Of a stretch of DNA of 64,000 bases, positions 24,086 to 33,531 are shown piece after piece (within the stretch, counting starts at the first letter, position 1; the number at the start of each line of letters is the position of its first letter). Made by a program: the position numbers and the translations under genes. The notes beneath the pieces were generated by a model that was not told the DNA's origin, did no database searches, and saw nothing but the letters and a program-made list of their open reading frames with translations. The stretch comes from PFJX01 sp964393825 (lineage in GTDB: Bacteria > Pseudomonadota > Gammaproteobacteria > Burkholderiales > Thiobacillaceae), in assembly GCA_964393825.1 (NCBI GenBank), contig CAYMUY010000008.1:1-64000 (forward strand), in the 5' to 3' direction.

Positions 24086-26041
24086 CTAACCCGTGGGGCG
24101 GTGCTTGTGAAACGTCATCGGCACCGCCGTCGGCGGGGGCGATTTGAAAATGTGCTTTTTCATTTGTCCCATGACATGCATTTCGCAGGCGCGGCAGTTG
24201 AACTTGAGGGTCAGGCGTTCATTGCCGTTGACCAGGGTCATCGGCTCGGCGCGCACCTGACCTTGTACCCCGGTGACACCCTTGGCCTGTTTGGGGCAGA
24301 GGCTGAAGGAATAACGCAGGCAGTGCTTGGTGATCATCAGCGACACCTCGCCGGGTTCCTGGTGCGCCTCATAGGCAGCGGCGATCAGCTTGACCCCGTG
24401 TTTCTCGTAGAAGGCGCGCGCGGCCTGGTTGTAAACGTTGGCCAGATAGGTCAGCGCTGCTTCCGGATAGACCGCCGCCGGCTCCGCCACGGCTGACCGC
24501 AACGGCCGCCGGTAGGCGGCCAGGCGTGCCGTTTGCAGTTGCGCCACCGCCTCGCGGCGCAATGTGTTGAGCGCCGAGGCCGGCACGAACCAGGGCTGGC
24601 GCCAGTTGACCGTCAATTCCAGTAGGGAAAACTCGCTGCCGCCGAAGCGGGAAAGCTGTTCGCGCAGGGCGGCCTCCGCCTGATCCGCATGGCGCGCCGG
24701 CTGTTTCTCGAACACCAGTGTGGCGCTGGCGCTGATGCCATCCTCGTCATGCAGGGTCAGGGCAAAGCCATCGTCGGTTTCCGCGAACCCGGCCCAGATG
24801 TCGATCCAGCGTTCCGCCGATGTTTTGCCCAAGGCCTGTTCCCAGGCATGGTCGCGGTTGCGGCTGACTTCGGTACCCGGCCGCAACCCGGGCAGGGCCG
24901 CCAGCATCTCGTTCGGGTAGACCCGCCAGCGTCCATCGCCAACGGCCTCCACCGTATTCGCCTGCATCCCCACCACCTCGCGCTTGTTCAGATAGGTGAG
25001 GCCATCGCCGTTGGCAAGGGCTTCCGGGGTGTCGATCTCGAACCAGTCCGGCCCCAGGCGGCTGACCGTGCCCAGCGGCAGGCCGACGAAGGCGGGAGTA
25101 TCGAAAGCGCCGATGTCGGCCTTGCGCCCTTGCGTGAAATAGTCGGTGGCGCCGCGGTGGAAGGTCTTGTCCGGGTTCGGAGTGAACAGCAGGCGGGTGT
25201 GGCCGCTGGAGGCGCGCGCCAGTTCATGCCGCCGTTCCAGGAGGTCATCGAGCAACTGGCGATAGTGGCCGGTGATGTTCTTCACGTAGCCGACATCCTT
25301 GTAGCGTCCCTCGATCTTGAAACTGCGCACACCGGCGTCGATCAGGGCTTCCAGGTGCGCGCTCTGGTTGTTGTCCTTCACCGAGAGCAGATGTTTCTCG
25401 AAGGCCACCACCCTGCCCTGGTCGTCTTCCAGGGTGTAGGGCAGGCGGCAGGCCTGCGAGCAGTCGCCGCGGTTGGCGCTGCGGCCGGTGTGGGCGTGGC
25501 TGATGTAGCACTGGCCGGAGAAGGCCACGCACAAGGCGCCGTGGATGAAGTGTTCCAGCACCGTGGTCGCCGGCACCGCGGCGCGGATGGCCGCGATCTC
25601 CTGCAGCGTGAGTTCCCGCGCCAGGACGATCTGGGAGAACCCGACCTCGGCGAGGAAACGCGCCTTTTCCGGGGTACGGATGTCGCACTGGGTGGAAGCG
25701 TGCAGGTCGATCGGTGGCAGGTCCAGTTCCAGCAGGCCCATGTCCTGCACGATCAGCGCGTCGACGCCGACGTCATGCAAGGCGTGGATCAGCTTGCGCG
25801 CCGGTTCCAGTTCGTTGTCATGCAGGATGGTGTTGAGCGTGACGAAGATGCGGGCGTGGTAGCGGTGCGCGAATGCCACCAGCCCGGCGATCTCGGCCAC
25901 CGTATTGCCGGCATTGTGGCGGGCACCAAAGGCGGGACCGCCGATGTAGACCGCGTCAGCGCCGTGCAGGATGGCCTGGCGGCCGATCTCGACGGTCCTG
26001 GCCGGGGCAAGGAGTTCCAGGGTGTGTGCGTGAGGAAACAT
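24086..26041 (-). CDS. rlhA: 23S rRNA 5-hydroxycytidine C2501 synthase RlhA, U32 family (651 aa)
   Basis: U32 'peptidase' family protein equivalent to E. coli RlhA (YdcP), which hydroxylates C2501 of 23S rRNA. The N-terminal TIM-like barrel starts LELLAPARTVEIGRQAILHG and ADAVYIGGPAFGARHNAGNT. The cysteine-rich family signature is present (SGQCYISHAHTGRSANRGDC, then SQACR), as are further C-terminal cysteines (KHCLRYSFSLCPK, FNCRACEMHVMG) suited to an iron-sulfur site. Its 651 aa almost equals the E. coli protein. I chose ATG at 26041 from similarity of the next residues to that protein; a TTG five codons upstream is less likely. Convergent with the 23557 gene. Confidence 0.92.
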   Translation of the reverse strand: MFPHAHTLELLAPARTVEIGRQAILHGADAVYIGGPAFGARHNAGNTVAEIAGLVAFAHRYHARIFVTLNTILHDNELEPARKLIHALHDVGVDALIVQDMGLLELDLPPIDLHASTQCDIRTPEKARFLAEVGFSQIVLARELTLQEIAAIRAAVPATTVLEHFIHGALCVAFSGQCYISHAHTGRSANRGDCSQACRLPYTLEDDQGRVVAFEKHLLSVKDNNQSAHLEALIDAGVRSFKIEGRYKDVGYVKNITGHYRQLLDDLLERRHELARASSGHTRLLFTPNPDKTFHRGATDYFTQGRKADIGAFDTPAFVGLPLGTVSRLGPDWFEIDTPEALANGDGLTYLNKREVVGMQANTVEAVGDGRWRVYPNEMLAALPGLRPGTEVSRNRDHAWEQALGKTSAERWIDIWAGFAETDDGFALTLHDEDGISASATLVFEKQPARHADQAEAALREQLSRFGGSEFSLLELTVNWRQPWFVPASALNTLRREAVAQLQTARLAAYRRPLRSAVAEPAAVYPEAALTYLANVYNQAARAFYEKHGVKLIAAAYEAHQEPGEVSLMITKHCLRYSFSLCPKQAKGVTGVQGQVRAEPMTLVNGNERLTLKFNCRACEMHVMGQMKKHIFKSPPPTAVPMTFHKHRPTG

Positions 26042-26094
26042 GATCAAAGCGGGCAATGCGGCGCCGCACTATAGCCTTTCCCGCGCGAGCAGGA

Positions 26095-29000
26095 CTATTC
26101 GCCGAGCCCCTTGCATAGGGTCTCCAGCGCCTGATTGAAGTCATAGGACTCCACCTGCCGCCGCAAGCGGGCCAGGGCGGCCGCTTCCATGCGCGGCGCC
26201 AGATGCGGCATGGCGGCCTCCAGTGCGGAGGCTGCGTCAAGGTCATCCTTGCCTAGCAGGGACCTCAGCCGGGCGATGCTGGCGTCCGGCTGAATGTCAC
26301 CGTGCTGGCTGCGCAACACATCCGGTTCAACCGCGGGCAAGTGCAGCAGGATGGCATCCGCCAGCGTATTCAGTCGCGCTTCAAGCGCGTCCGTTTGCGC
26401 CTGGATCTCCGTCTCTTTGCAGCCATCGCGCAGCGCCACCTCGAGGAGGGCACTCTCATCTCGAAGCGGCCGCGCGCCCAGGGTCGCGGCAAGCCCCTTG
26501 AGCGTGTGAACGGTGCGCCGCGCGGACTCCAGGTCTCCCGCTTCGCATTGCCTGCGCAGCAGTTGCATGTCGTCGCGATGCTCCTCGGCGAATTTGCGCA
26601 GCAGACGGGTATAGCTGGAATATTTGCCGCGCACGCAGACCAGGCCAATGGCCGGATCCAGTCCATCGATGCTGGCGAGTGCATCGGGCATCGCCATGGC
26701 CGACTCGGGCGTCGTCGCCTTGGCATCGTCGTCGGCCGGTGACGCTCGCCCGGGCAGCCAGCGGGCCAGCGCGGTGTACAGGGCATCCGGATCGACGGGC
26801 TTCGGCACCAGATCGTTCATGCCGGCTTCCAGGTATTGGTCAAGATCCTCCCGGAACACGCTGGCGGTCATCGCCAGAATCGGCGTATCGGCATGCGCCG
26901 GCAGGCGGCGAATCGCAGCCGTCGCAGCCATGCCATCCATGATCGGCATCTGCACGTCCATCAGGATGATCTCGTACTCCTTGCGGCTGGCCATTTCCAG
27001 GGCCTGGCGGCCATCTCCCGCACAATCGGGATGAATGTCGACCCCCCCCAGCAGATCGATTGCGACCTCACGATTGATCAGGTTGTCTTCCACCAGCAAC
27101 AGGCTACGGCCACGCAGATGGGTGAGGCGATCGCCACTGGGCGCAACGGGAGCATCGGTCAACCGGGCGGCCAGGACATCCCCCGGCTCCACGCGCGCGG
27201 TAAACCAGAACAGGCTGCCTTGGCCCGGTGCGCTCTCGGCACCGGTATTCCCGCCCATCAGTATTGCAAGGCGATGGCTGATCGCCAGGCCCAGGCCGGT
27301 ACCACCGTAGTTGCGGGTGGTGGAGCTGTCCGCCTGTTCGAACGACTGGAAAAGCTGGGGCAGGCGGTCGGCCGCAATGCCTGTGCCGGTGTCTTCCACC
27401 TCGAAGCGCAGCAGCAGGCCGTTCGCCGCCGCACCGGCTCCCGCGCCTTCTTCCCGGCCAGCCGGGCGGACACGCAGGACAATCTGGCCGTGCTCGGTAA
27501 ATTTCACGGCATTGGAAAGATAGTTGAGCAGGACCTGCGCGATGCGCATTGGATCGCCAAGCCACACGCGGGCGAGGAACGGGTCGATCTCCTGGCGCAA
27601 GACCAGTCCCTTTTCGTGCAGCGTGTCCTCGACCAGATTGCAGACGCCGTTCACCACCTGCTGGAGGGAGAAATTGGTGCACTCCAGGGTCAGCTTGCCC
27701 GCCTCGATCTTCGAGAAATCCAGGATATCGTTGATGACACCCAGCAGGTGCTGGGCCGCTTCCGCCACTTTGGCCAGGCGGGCCCGCTGGCCGGCATCAC
27801 GGACATCCTGGCGGAGCAGATGGGTGAGTCCCACGATGGCATTCATCGGCGTCCGTATCTCGTGGCTCATGTTGGCGAGGAACAGGCTTTTTGCCCGGTT
27901 CGCCGCTTCCGCGGCGGTGGTCGCGCTGGCCAGTTCCGCCGTGCGCTGCGCCACCAGCGACTCGAGTTGATGGTGATGGCGCGCCAGTTCATCCAGGGCC
28001 TGTTTCTCGACGGTGATGTCCTGGAAAGCGGCAACCACTCCGCGTGACTGGCCCTGGGCATCGACGAGCGGCCGCATATTGAGCCGGACCGGGAATCCCT
28101 CGCCACTCTTGCGAGCGAACCACGCCTCGCCGGAAAAAGGTTGGCCGCTCTCCAGGGTGGCGCTCACCGGGCATTCCTCGCGCTGAACGGCATCCCCAGC
28201 GACAGGGTGATGCTCGGTGATGTCATGCAAATCACGGCCCAGGGCATCATCCCTGCTGATGCCCAGGTAGCCAAGCGCGGTGGCGTTGATGAATATAATC
28301 TTGCCCTCCTGGTCGGTGCCGACGACCCCCTCACCCAGGCTTTCCAGGAGCGTGTCCCGCATCCCGAGACGCTCGGCCTCGGCCAGCGCCGCGCGCAAGC
28401 GGCGATTGACCCGGCGCATGACCAGCAAGGCCACCGCCGCCACCAGCAGCACCGCCAGACCGGAATACAACCAGTGTGAGTAGCGCTTTAGCACCTCTTT
28501 CAGCGCGAACGAATAGTTCGGGTGCACGCGCAATTGCTCCATGATCGCTTCGACCCGGCTGTAGTCCCCGGCCGGCGCGAAGCCGAAGAATTTTCCAGTG
28601 CGCGCCGCCTCACTGTTGGCGTCCAGCTCGAACAGCGCTTGAACGACCTGCTTGGTGAACCAGCCCGGCACGCCGGAAGCCGCCGAAAAGGGCCACTCGG
28701 GATAGAGATCGGTGGAGAGCATCAGGGGAAAATCGGGTGTCGAGGTCTGTTTCAGCACCCGCAGCTGGCCCGGCTTGATCTTGCCCTCCGCGAGCATGGC
28801 CTCGAGCACACCGGTTCGAACGAACCCGGCATCCGCATGATTGGCGACGACTTCCAGCACCGCCTTGTCATGCGGCATGCCGGTGAAATACAGGGTGCGC
28901 AGATCGCTGGTGATGTCGACCCCCATCTGCAGCAAGGCCCAGCGTTGCATCAGATAGCCGCCCAGCGATTGCTCGCCGGGGGATGCGACACGCTTGCCCT

Positions 29001-29472
29001 TGAGGTCGGGCAAGGTCGTGATGTCGTCGCGATCCGCGCGCACCACGATGACACCACCAAACTGGCTGGTCGGATATTCCCCCGCCATCGCCATCAAGGT
29101 CGCCTGGGCGGCGAGACCGTGTCGTGAACGCAGCAGCACGTAGTGTTCGGGGTTGGTCAGTACCAGATCGAGCTCGTGCCGCGCCACCGCCTGGTCAAGT
29201 TCCGGGTAATACAGCGGCACGATGCGGAAGTGGTAGCCAGGAATGCGCTGACTCAGGTAATCCGCCAGCGGCCCCCATTGCGCGGCGGTGTGCTCCAGGG
29301 AACGAAACGACAGCACGCCCAGGCGCACCTCCTGCTGCTCCTGCCCCGCGGCCTGCGGGGAGGCCCAGAACAGCAGCATGCACAGCGCGAGCATGATCCG
29401 GCGCAATCCGCCAGGGCAGTCCAGGGCGACCCACCCACCGACCCGCGCCCCTGGATGTCGGACCCTGCTCAT
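26095..29472 (-). CDS. Hybrid sensor kinase with PhnD-like periplasmic sensor, REC and HPt (1125 aa)
   Basis: Large membrane phosphorelay kinase. In order: signal/anchor helix (about 25-45); a periplasmic phosphonate/phosphate-binding-like domain (about 50-320: VRLGVLSFRSLEHTAAQWGP, DLVLTNPEHYV, LKGKRVASPGEQSLGGYLMQ); a transmembrane helix near 345-365; a PAS domain; HisKA with MSHEIRTPMN (His about 537); HATPase with DTGTGIAADRLPQLF and GGTGLGLAI; REC with ILMDVQMPIMDG (Asp about 839); and HPt with VHTLKGLAATLGA (His about 989). A short helical tail follows. All phosphoryl residues are intact. ATG at 29472 overlaps the upstream gene's stop (ATGA), so translation is probably coupled. The likely ligand is a small oxyanion, but this is inference. 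Confidence 0.9.
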   Translation of the reverse strand: MSRVRHPGARVGGWVALDCPGGLRRIMLALCMLLFWASPQAAGQEQQEVRLGVLSFRSLEHTAAQWGPLADYLSQRIPGYHFRIVPLYYPELDQAVARHELDLVLTNPEHYVLLRSRHGLAAQATLMAMAGEYPTSQFGGVIVVRADRDDITTLPDLKGKRVASPGEQSLGGYLMQRWALLQMGVDITSDLRTLYFTGMPHDKAVLEVVANHADAGFVRTGVLEAMLAEGKIKPGQLRVLKQTSTPDFPLMLSTDLYPEWPFSAASGVPGWFTKQVVQALFELDANSEAARTGKFFGFAPAGDYSRVEAIMEQLRVHPNYSFALKEVLKRYSHWLYSGLAVLLVAAVALLVMRRVNRRLRAALAEAERLGMRDTLLESLGEGVVGTDQEGKIIFINATALGYLGISRDDALGRDLHDITEHHPVAGDAVQREECPVSATLESGQPFSGEAWFARKSGEGFPVRLNMRPLVDAQGQSRGVVAAFQDITVEKQALDELARHHHQLESLVAQRTAELASATTAAEAANRAKSLFLANMSHEIRTPMNAIVGLTHLLRQDVRDAGQRARLAKVAEAAQHLLGVINDILDFSKIEAGKLTLECTNFSLQQVVNGVCNLVEDTLHEKGLVLRQEIDPFLARVWLGDPMRIAQVLLNYLSNAVKFTEHGQIVLRVRPAGREEGAGAGAAANGLLLRFEVEDTGTGIAADRLPQLFQSFEQADSSTTRNYGGTGLGLAISHRLAILMGGNTGAESAPGQGSLFWFTARVEPGDVLAARLTDAPVAPSGDRLTHLRGRSLLLVEDNLINREVAIDLLGGVDIHPDCAGDGRQALEMASRKEYEIILMDVQMPIMDGMAATAAIRRLPAHADTPILAMTASVFREDLDQYLEAGMNDLVPKPVDPDALYTALARWLPGRASPADDDAKATTPESAMAMPDALASIDGLDPAIGLVCVRGKYSSYTRLLRKFAEEHRDDMQLLRRQCEAGDLESARRTVHTLKGLAATLGARPLRDESALLEVALRDGCKETEIQAQTDALEARLNTLADAILLHLPAVEPDVLRSQHGDIQPDASIARLRSLLGKDDLDAASALEAAMPHLAPRMEAAALARLRRQVESYDFNQALETLCKGLGE

Positions 29473-31403
29473 GACGGCCACCGCTCAGCGAAAGCGCTGT
29501 GCAAGGTTCCCAGGGCGGACTGGAAATCGTAGTTTTCGACTTGGCCGATCAGCCGGGCCAGCATCGCTTCCGACATGCGGCTCTCCAGGCTGGGCCGTGC
29601 CGCGCTGAGCGCTTCTCCAGCCTCCATGTCATCCCCTTCCAGCAACCGCACCAGCCGCTCGATGGCCTGGAGTGAGGTATCCGTGTCCGACAGGATGGAT
29701 GCAGCCTGGGGAGCGCCTGCAGCCACTACCTGGTCATCGACCATGCCCGGACGCGAAATACTCCCGATCGCGGCGGCGGCCAGCGGAATCTCGAACCAGA
29801 AACGGCTGCCCTCGCCTGGACGACTGGTCACGCCGATACCCTGCTCCCGGTCGCCGCCCATCACCTCGACCAGGCGCTTGCTGACGGCCAGCCCGAGGCC
29901 TGCACCACCATACTTGCGATTGATCGAGGTATCCGCCTGTTCGAACACCTGGAACAATCGCTCGAGCTGATCCTCGCGCATGCCGATGCCGCTGTCGCTG
30001 ACCTCGAAACGCACGCGCAAATGGTCGCCCTCACGCCCGGCGAGCGAGGCGCTGATGCGAACATGCCCTCTCTCGGTGAACTTGACGGCATTACCGATGA
30101 AGTTGGACAACACCTTCTCCAGGCGCATGACATCCCCGCGCAGCAGGCGGGGAAGCGCCGGATCGATCCCGGCATCCAGGGCAAGACCTTTGGCCATGGC
30201 CTTGTCCCGGAAGCGATCGAGGGTGTGGCCGATAGCCTGCTCCAGATCGAAATCGGCCACCTGGAGGGCCAGGTCGCCGGCCTCGATCCGGGAGAGGTCC
30301 AGGACATCGTTGATGATCCCGAGCAGATGCCGCGCCGCCCCGGCCACCTTGTCCAGTTGTTCAATCTGCTTGGGCTCGGTGGCGGCACCGCGCAGGAGGT
30401 GGCCCAGGCCGATGATCGCGTTGATCGGCGTGCGGATCTCATGGCTCATGTTGGCCAGAAAGGCGGACTTGGCACGGCTGGCGGCTTCCGCCTTCTCCCG
30501 CGCGTTCACCAGTTCCCGGGTGCGGTGCGCAACCAGCGCTTCCAGATGCTCGCGGTGGTGTTCCAGTTCGCGCTGGACCGCCTTGCGTTCGCTGATGTCC
30601 TGCAAAGTCCCCGCGAGGTAGCTGGTCTCGGCCTCCTGGATGCGGCCGCTGCAGCGTAATTCGGTCCAGAACCGGCGGCCGCCGCGCGTGACGATTTCCG
30701 CTTCCATCGTGAACGGCTCACCGGTCATCCAGGCATGCCATACGGCGGCCTGGATGCCGGCGCGCGACTCGGGCAGGAAGAAATCGATGCCCTCGTTCAC
30801 GCCGGGGCGCTCGTCGAGCGGCAGCTCCACGAGCCGGTAGATCTCCTCGGTGAGCACCAGGTCGTCGCTTTCCGGATTAGCCTTCCAGCCACCGACACGG
30901 GCGATCCGCTGACTCTCCCGCAGGAACAGGCTGGATTCCGCCAGTGCCCGTTCGGCGGCGCGGCGTTCGGTGATATCACGGTTGACGCCGCGGCGGCCGC
31001 CATAACCGGGCTTGCCGCTACCGACCTGCCGGCACTGGTGTTCGATCCAGCGCAGTTCACCGGTGCGGGTGACGATGCGCAACTCCATCAGGGCATGCGG
31101 ATGGTCTTGCGCACCCTCGCGATTGGCCCGCAGGTGCGCATCCCAGATGGCGCGATCCCGCGGATGCACGATATCGCGCATCAAGCCCGGATTATCCTGA
31201 AAGGCCCGGGGTGGATAGCCGCTGATCGTCTCGCAGACCGGAGATACATAACGATAGCCGCCATCCTCTCCCACCCAGTACTGCCAATCGGGCGAGTAAT
31301 CGGCCAGGATGCGGTAGCGTTCCTCGCAATCGGCAAGCGTGTCGCATGCGTCCGTCAACGGCCTCGGGCCGGCGATGGACGCGTGCGATTGACCGGCCAT
31401 CAT
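29469..31403 (-). CDS. Soluble PAS-PAS sensor histidine kinase (644 aa)
   Basis: Cytosolic histidine kinase with two PAS domains (about 30-160 ending GVNRDITERR, and about 170-290 ending TLQDISERK). These are followed by a coiled linker, HisKA (MSHEIRTPIN, His about 321) and HATPase (DSGIGMREDQLERLF, GGAGLGLAVS). It has no REC domain. The C-terminal 55 residues (DDMEAGEALSAARPSLESRM, VENYDFQSALGTL) match the tail of the neighbouring hybrid kinase. I chose ATG at 31403, 8 nt after the stop of the HD-GYP gene; the longer frame upstream is the shadow of that gene. No Shine-Dalgarno sequence is seen, so translation may be coupled. It sits in one operon with an HD-GYP regulator and the hybrid kinase. 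Confidence 0.88.
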   Translation of the reverse strand: MMAGQSHASIAGPRPLTDACDTLADCEERYRILADYSPDWQYWVGEDGGYRYVSPVCETISGYPPRAFQDNPGLMRDIVHPRDRAIWDAHLRANREGAQDHPHALMELRIVTRTGELRWIEHQCRQVGSGKPGYGGRRGVNRDITERRAAERALAESSLFLRESQRIARVGGWKANPESDDLVLTEEIYRLVELPLDERPGVNEGIDFFLPESRAGIQAAVWHAWMTGEPFTMEAEIVTRGGRRFWTELRCSGRIQEAETSYLAGTLQDISERKAVQRELEHHREHLEALVAHRTRELVNAREKAEAASRAKSAFLANMSHEIRTPINAIIGLGHLLRGAATEPKQIEQLDKVAGAARHLLGIINDVLDLSRIEAGDLALQVADFDLEQAIGHTLDRFRDKAMAKGLALDAGIDPALPRLLRGDVMRLEKVLSNFIGNAVKFTERGHVRISASLAGREGDHLRVRFEVSDSGIGMREDQLERLFQVFEQADTSINRKYGGAGLGLAVSKRLVEVMGGDREQGIGVTSRPGEGSRFWFEIPLAAAAIGSISRPGMVDDQVVAAGAPQAASILSDTDTSLQAIERLVRLLEGDDMEAGEALSAARPSLESRMSEAMLARLIGQVENYDFQSALGTLHSAFAERWPS

Positions 31404-31411
31404 GGGGGCAG

Positions 31412-32641
31412 TCAGGCCGGGACGGAAACGCCCGGACCGAGACGCTTGCTCTCCAGCGCCTCGTCGACATCGGCGTAGCGCCCGAGAATCTCGCGGAAGG
31501 CGCCCAGGTTGTCGAGAAAGACGGCGACCACGTCCGGATCGAAATGCTTGCCGGCGCCATCGCGGATGATCTCGACCGCCCGTTCGAAGGCCATCGCTTC
31601 CTTGTAGACGCGACGACTGGCGATGGCGTCGAAGACATCCGCCAAGGCCATCAGGCGCGCGGGGATGGGGATCGCGTCGCCGACGAGACCGTCCGGATAA
31701 CCACTGCCATCCCATTTCTCGTGATGCCACAGCGCGATTTCCCGGGCCACCGCGAGGAAGGCCAGCGGCGCGCCCTCCAGGGAACGGGCGCGCGCTTCCT
31801 GCGAGGGATCGCATTCGACGCCATCGTTCTGCAGCGCATGAAAATCTTCGTCATCGAGCGCGCCCCGCATCGCCAGGTCGATGGCGTTGCCGCCAATGCG
31901 GGTATGGGTTTTCATGATCTCGAATTCATCCACGGTCAGCCGACCCGGCTTCAGCAGGATGCAGTCCGGGATACCCACCTTGCCGATATCGTGCAGCGGC
32001 GCCGCCTTGGCCACCAGGTGCGCCATGCTGTCACTGAAGTAACGGGAAAAACGTGGATTGCGCCGCAACCGTGCGATCAGCACCTCGATATAGGCCTGGG
32101 TACGACGGATGTGCTGCCCGGTTTCCATGTCGCGCGCTTCAGCCAGGCTGGCAAGCGCCCGGATGCTGACATCCTGCATCAACTGGTTGTCGCGCATGCG
32201 GCGGGCGATCTCGCGTTCCAGCCAGACATTCTGGTTTTTCAGCCAGTCACGCGCCTGTTTCAGTTCAAGGTGGGCCTTGACCCGCGCCAGGACGATGGCC
32301 GGCCGGATGGGCTTGGTGATGTAATCCACCGCGCCCAGGGCCAGGCCACGCTCTTCGTCCTGGTCGGTATCCATCGCGGTGACGAAGATGACCGGGATAT
32401 CACGGGTATCGGGATTGGCACGCAGTTCGCTGATGACCACGTAGCCATCCATCTCCGGCATCATCACATCGAGCAGGAGCAGGTCCGGGCGCGGCTCGCT
32501 GGCCGCCACCTGGAGTGCGCGGCGGCCGGAATTGGCGACTCTGACGCGGTAATGCGGTTGCAGCAACGCCCCCAGAACGGTGAGGTTCTCGGGAACATCA
32601 TCGACCACCAGGATGGTGTGCTTGACGGCGTCTTCCTTCAT
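31412..32641 (-). CDS. Response regulator with HD-GYP phosphodiesterase domain (409 aa)
   Basis: Receiver domain (about 8-125: ILVVDDVPENL, LLLDVMMPEMDG with the phospho-Asp, FVTAMD, TKPIRP) joined to an HD-GYP domain that hydrolyses cyclic di-GMP. Metal ligands and signature are intact: PLHDIGKVGIPD, MKTHTRIGG, WHHEKWDGSGYPDGL and LADVFDAIASRRVY. Between the MKTHT motif and the GYP motif there is an extra acidic segment of roughly 40 residues, longer than in RpfG-type proteins. The start is ATG at 32641 with AGGAG 6 nt upstream. As the first gene of the operon with two kinases downstream, it is the probable output of that phosphorelay. Confidence 0.94.
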   Translation of the reverse strand: MKEDAVKHTILVVDDVPENLTVLGALLQPHYRVRVANSGRRALQVAASEPRPDLLLLDVMMPEMDGYVVISELRANPDTRDIPVIFVTAMDTDQDEERGLALGAVDYITKPIRPAIVLARVKAHLELKQARDWLKNQNVWLEREIARRMRDNQLMQDVSIRALASLAEARDMETGQHIRRTQAYIEVLIARLRRNPRFSRYFSDSMAHLVAKAAPLHDIGKVGIPDCILLKPGRLTVDEFEIMKTHTRIGGNAIDLAMRGALDDEDFHALQNDGVECDPSQEARARSLEGAPLAFLAVAREIALWHHEKWDGSGYPDGLVGDAIPIPARLMALADVFDAIASRRVYKEAMAFERAVEIIRDGAGKHFDPDVVAVFLDNLGAFREILGRYADVDEALESKRLGPGVSVPA

Positions 32642-32766
32642 GGCACTCCTGAAGTCATGGGCTGCGAACTGGTATTGGGAGCGACTGTGCTCATCACTGG
32701 GTATCGGCGCCCGCCTCTATAACTTTAGGCAAAGCCTGGCCGGCGCGTCCTGCTTGAGGGGCCGGT

Positions 32767-33531
32767 TCATCCCAGGATCAATTTCAAGCCGATGGCGATG
32801 GTCGTGGCCTCGAAGGCGCGCTTGATCCACAGGTTGCCGCGCGTGATGGCCAAGTGGCTGCCCAGGTAACCGCCGAGCAGGGAACCCGCCAGCAAGGCAG
32901 GCAGCCAATCCCAGGCGACCGTACCGAGAAGACCCAGCACCACGGCGCCGGTACCGTTCCAGAACAGCCCGCCGAGAATGAAGGTGTAGGCCAGCGCATG
33001 CTTGTAATCCAGACCGAAATGACGGATCAGCCAGAGCGTGAGAAACAGCCCGGTGCCGGAGGTGATGGAGCCATTGAGCACACCAATTCCGAACAAACCG
33101 GCCATGCCGATGACCAGCCCCCTGCCCTCACGGTTGCGCGGCTGGAACACCATGCCCAGCTTCGGCTTGAATACGGAATAGATCCCGAGCCCGAGGGTGA
33201 GGATACCCAGCGCCAGGGTGGCCGGACGTTCCGGCACATGCAGGATGGTGGCGGCGCCGACCATGACACCCGGCACGCCGGCGCCCAGCACCGCCAGGGT
33301 GAAGCGCCGCTCCAGGTGGCTTTCCTTCCAGTGCCTGATCGTGGCGCCGACACCGAGAAACACGGTAGCGATCTTGTGGGTCGCCAGCGCGATGCCAAAG
33401 GGCAGGCCCAGGAAGATCAGCATGGGAAACTGGATCAACCCGGCGCCGCCTCCGGACAGCGCCGAAAAGATGTTGGCCACAAGGGAGGCGATGAACAGGA
33501 TCAGTTGATCGCCGCCACCGGCGAGTGTCAC
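32767..33531 (-). CDS. TauE/SafE-family membrane exporter (254 aa)
   Basis: Putative anion permease of the TauE/SafE (DUF81) family, which includes sulfite and sulfoacetate exporters. It has about eight hydrophobic helices, with the repeated family motif seen as SALSGGGAGLIQFPMLIFLG in the first half and GVLNGSITSGTGLFLTLWLI in the second. The start is GTG 33531, which overlaps the TGA of the upstream DUF190 gene (GTGA), indicating translational coupling. The substrate cannot be told from sequence; the link with DUF190 and CrcB suggests an anion-homeostasis role. Confidence 0.85.
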   Translation of the reverse strand: MTLAGGGDQLILFIASLVANIFSALSGGGAGLIQFPMLIFLGLPFGIALATHKIATVFLGVGATIRHWKESHLERRFTLAVLGAGVPGVMVGAATILHVPERPATLALGILTLGLGIYSVFKPKLGMVFQPRNREGRGLVIGMAGLFGIGVLNGSITSGTGLFLTLWLIRHFGLDYKHALAYTFILGGLFWNGTGAVVLGLLGTVAWDWLPALLAGSLLGGYLGSHLAITRGNLWIKRAFEATTIAIGLKLILG

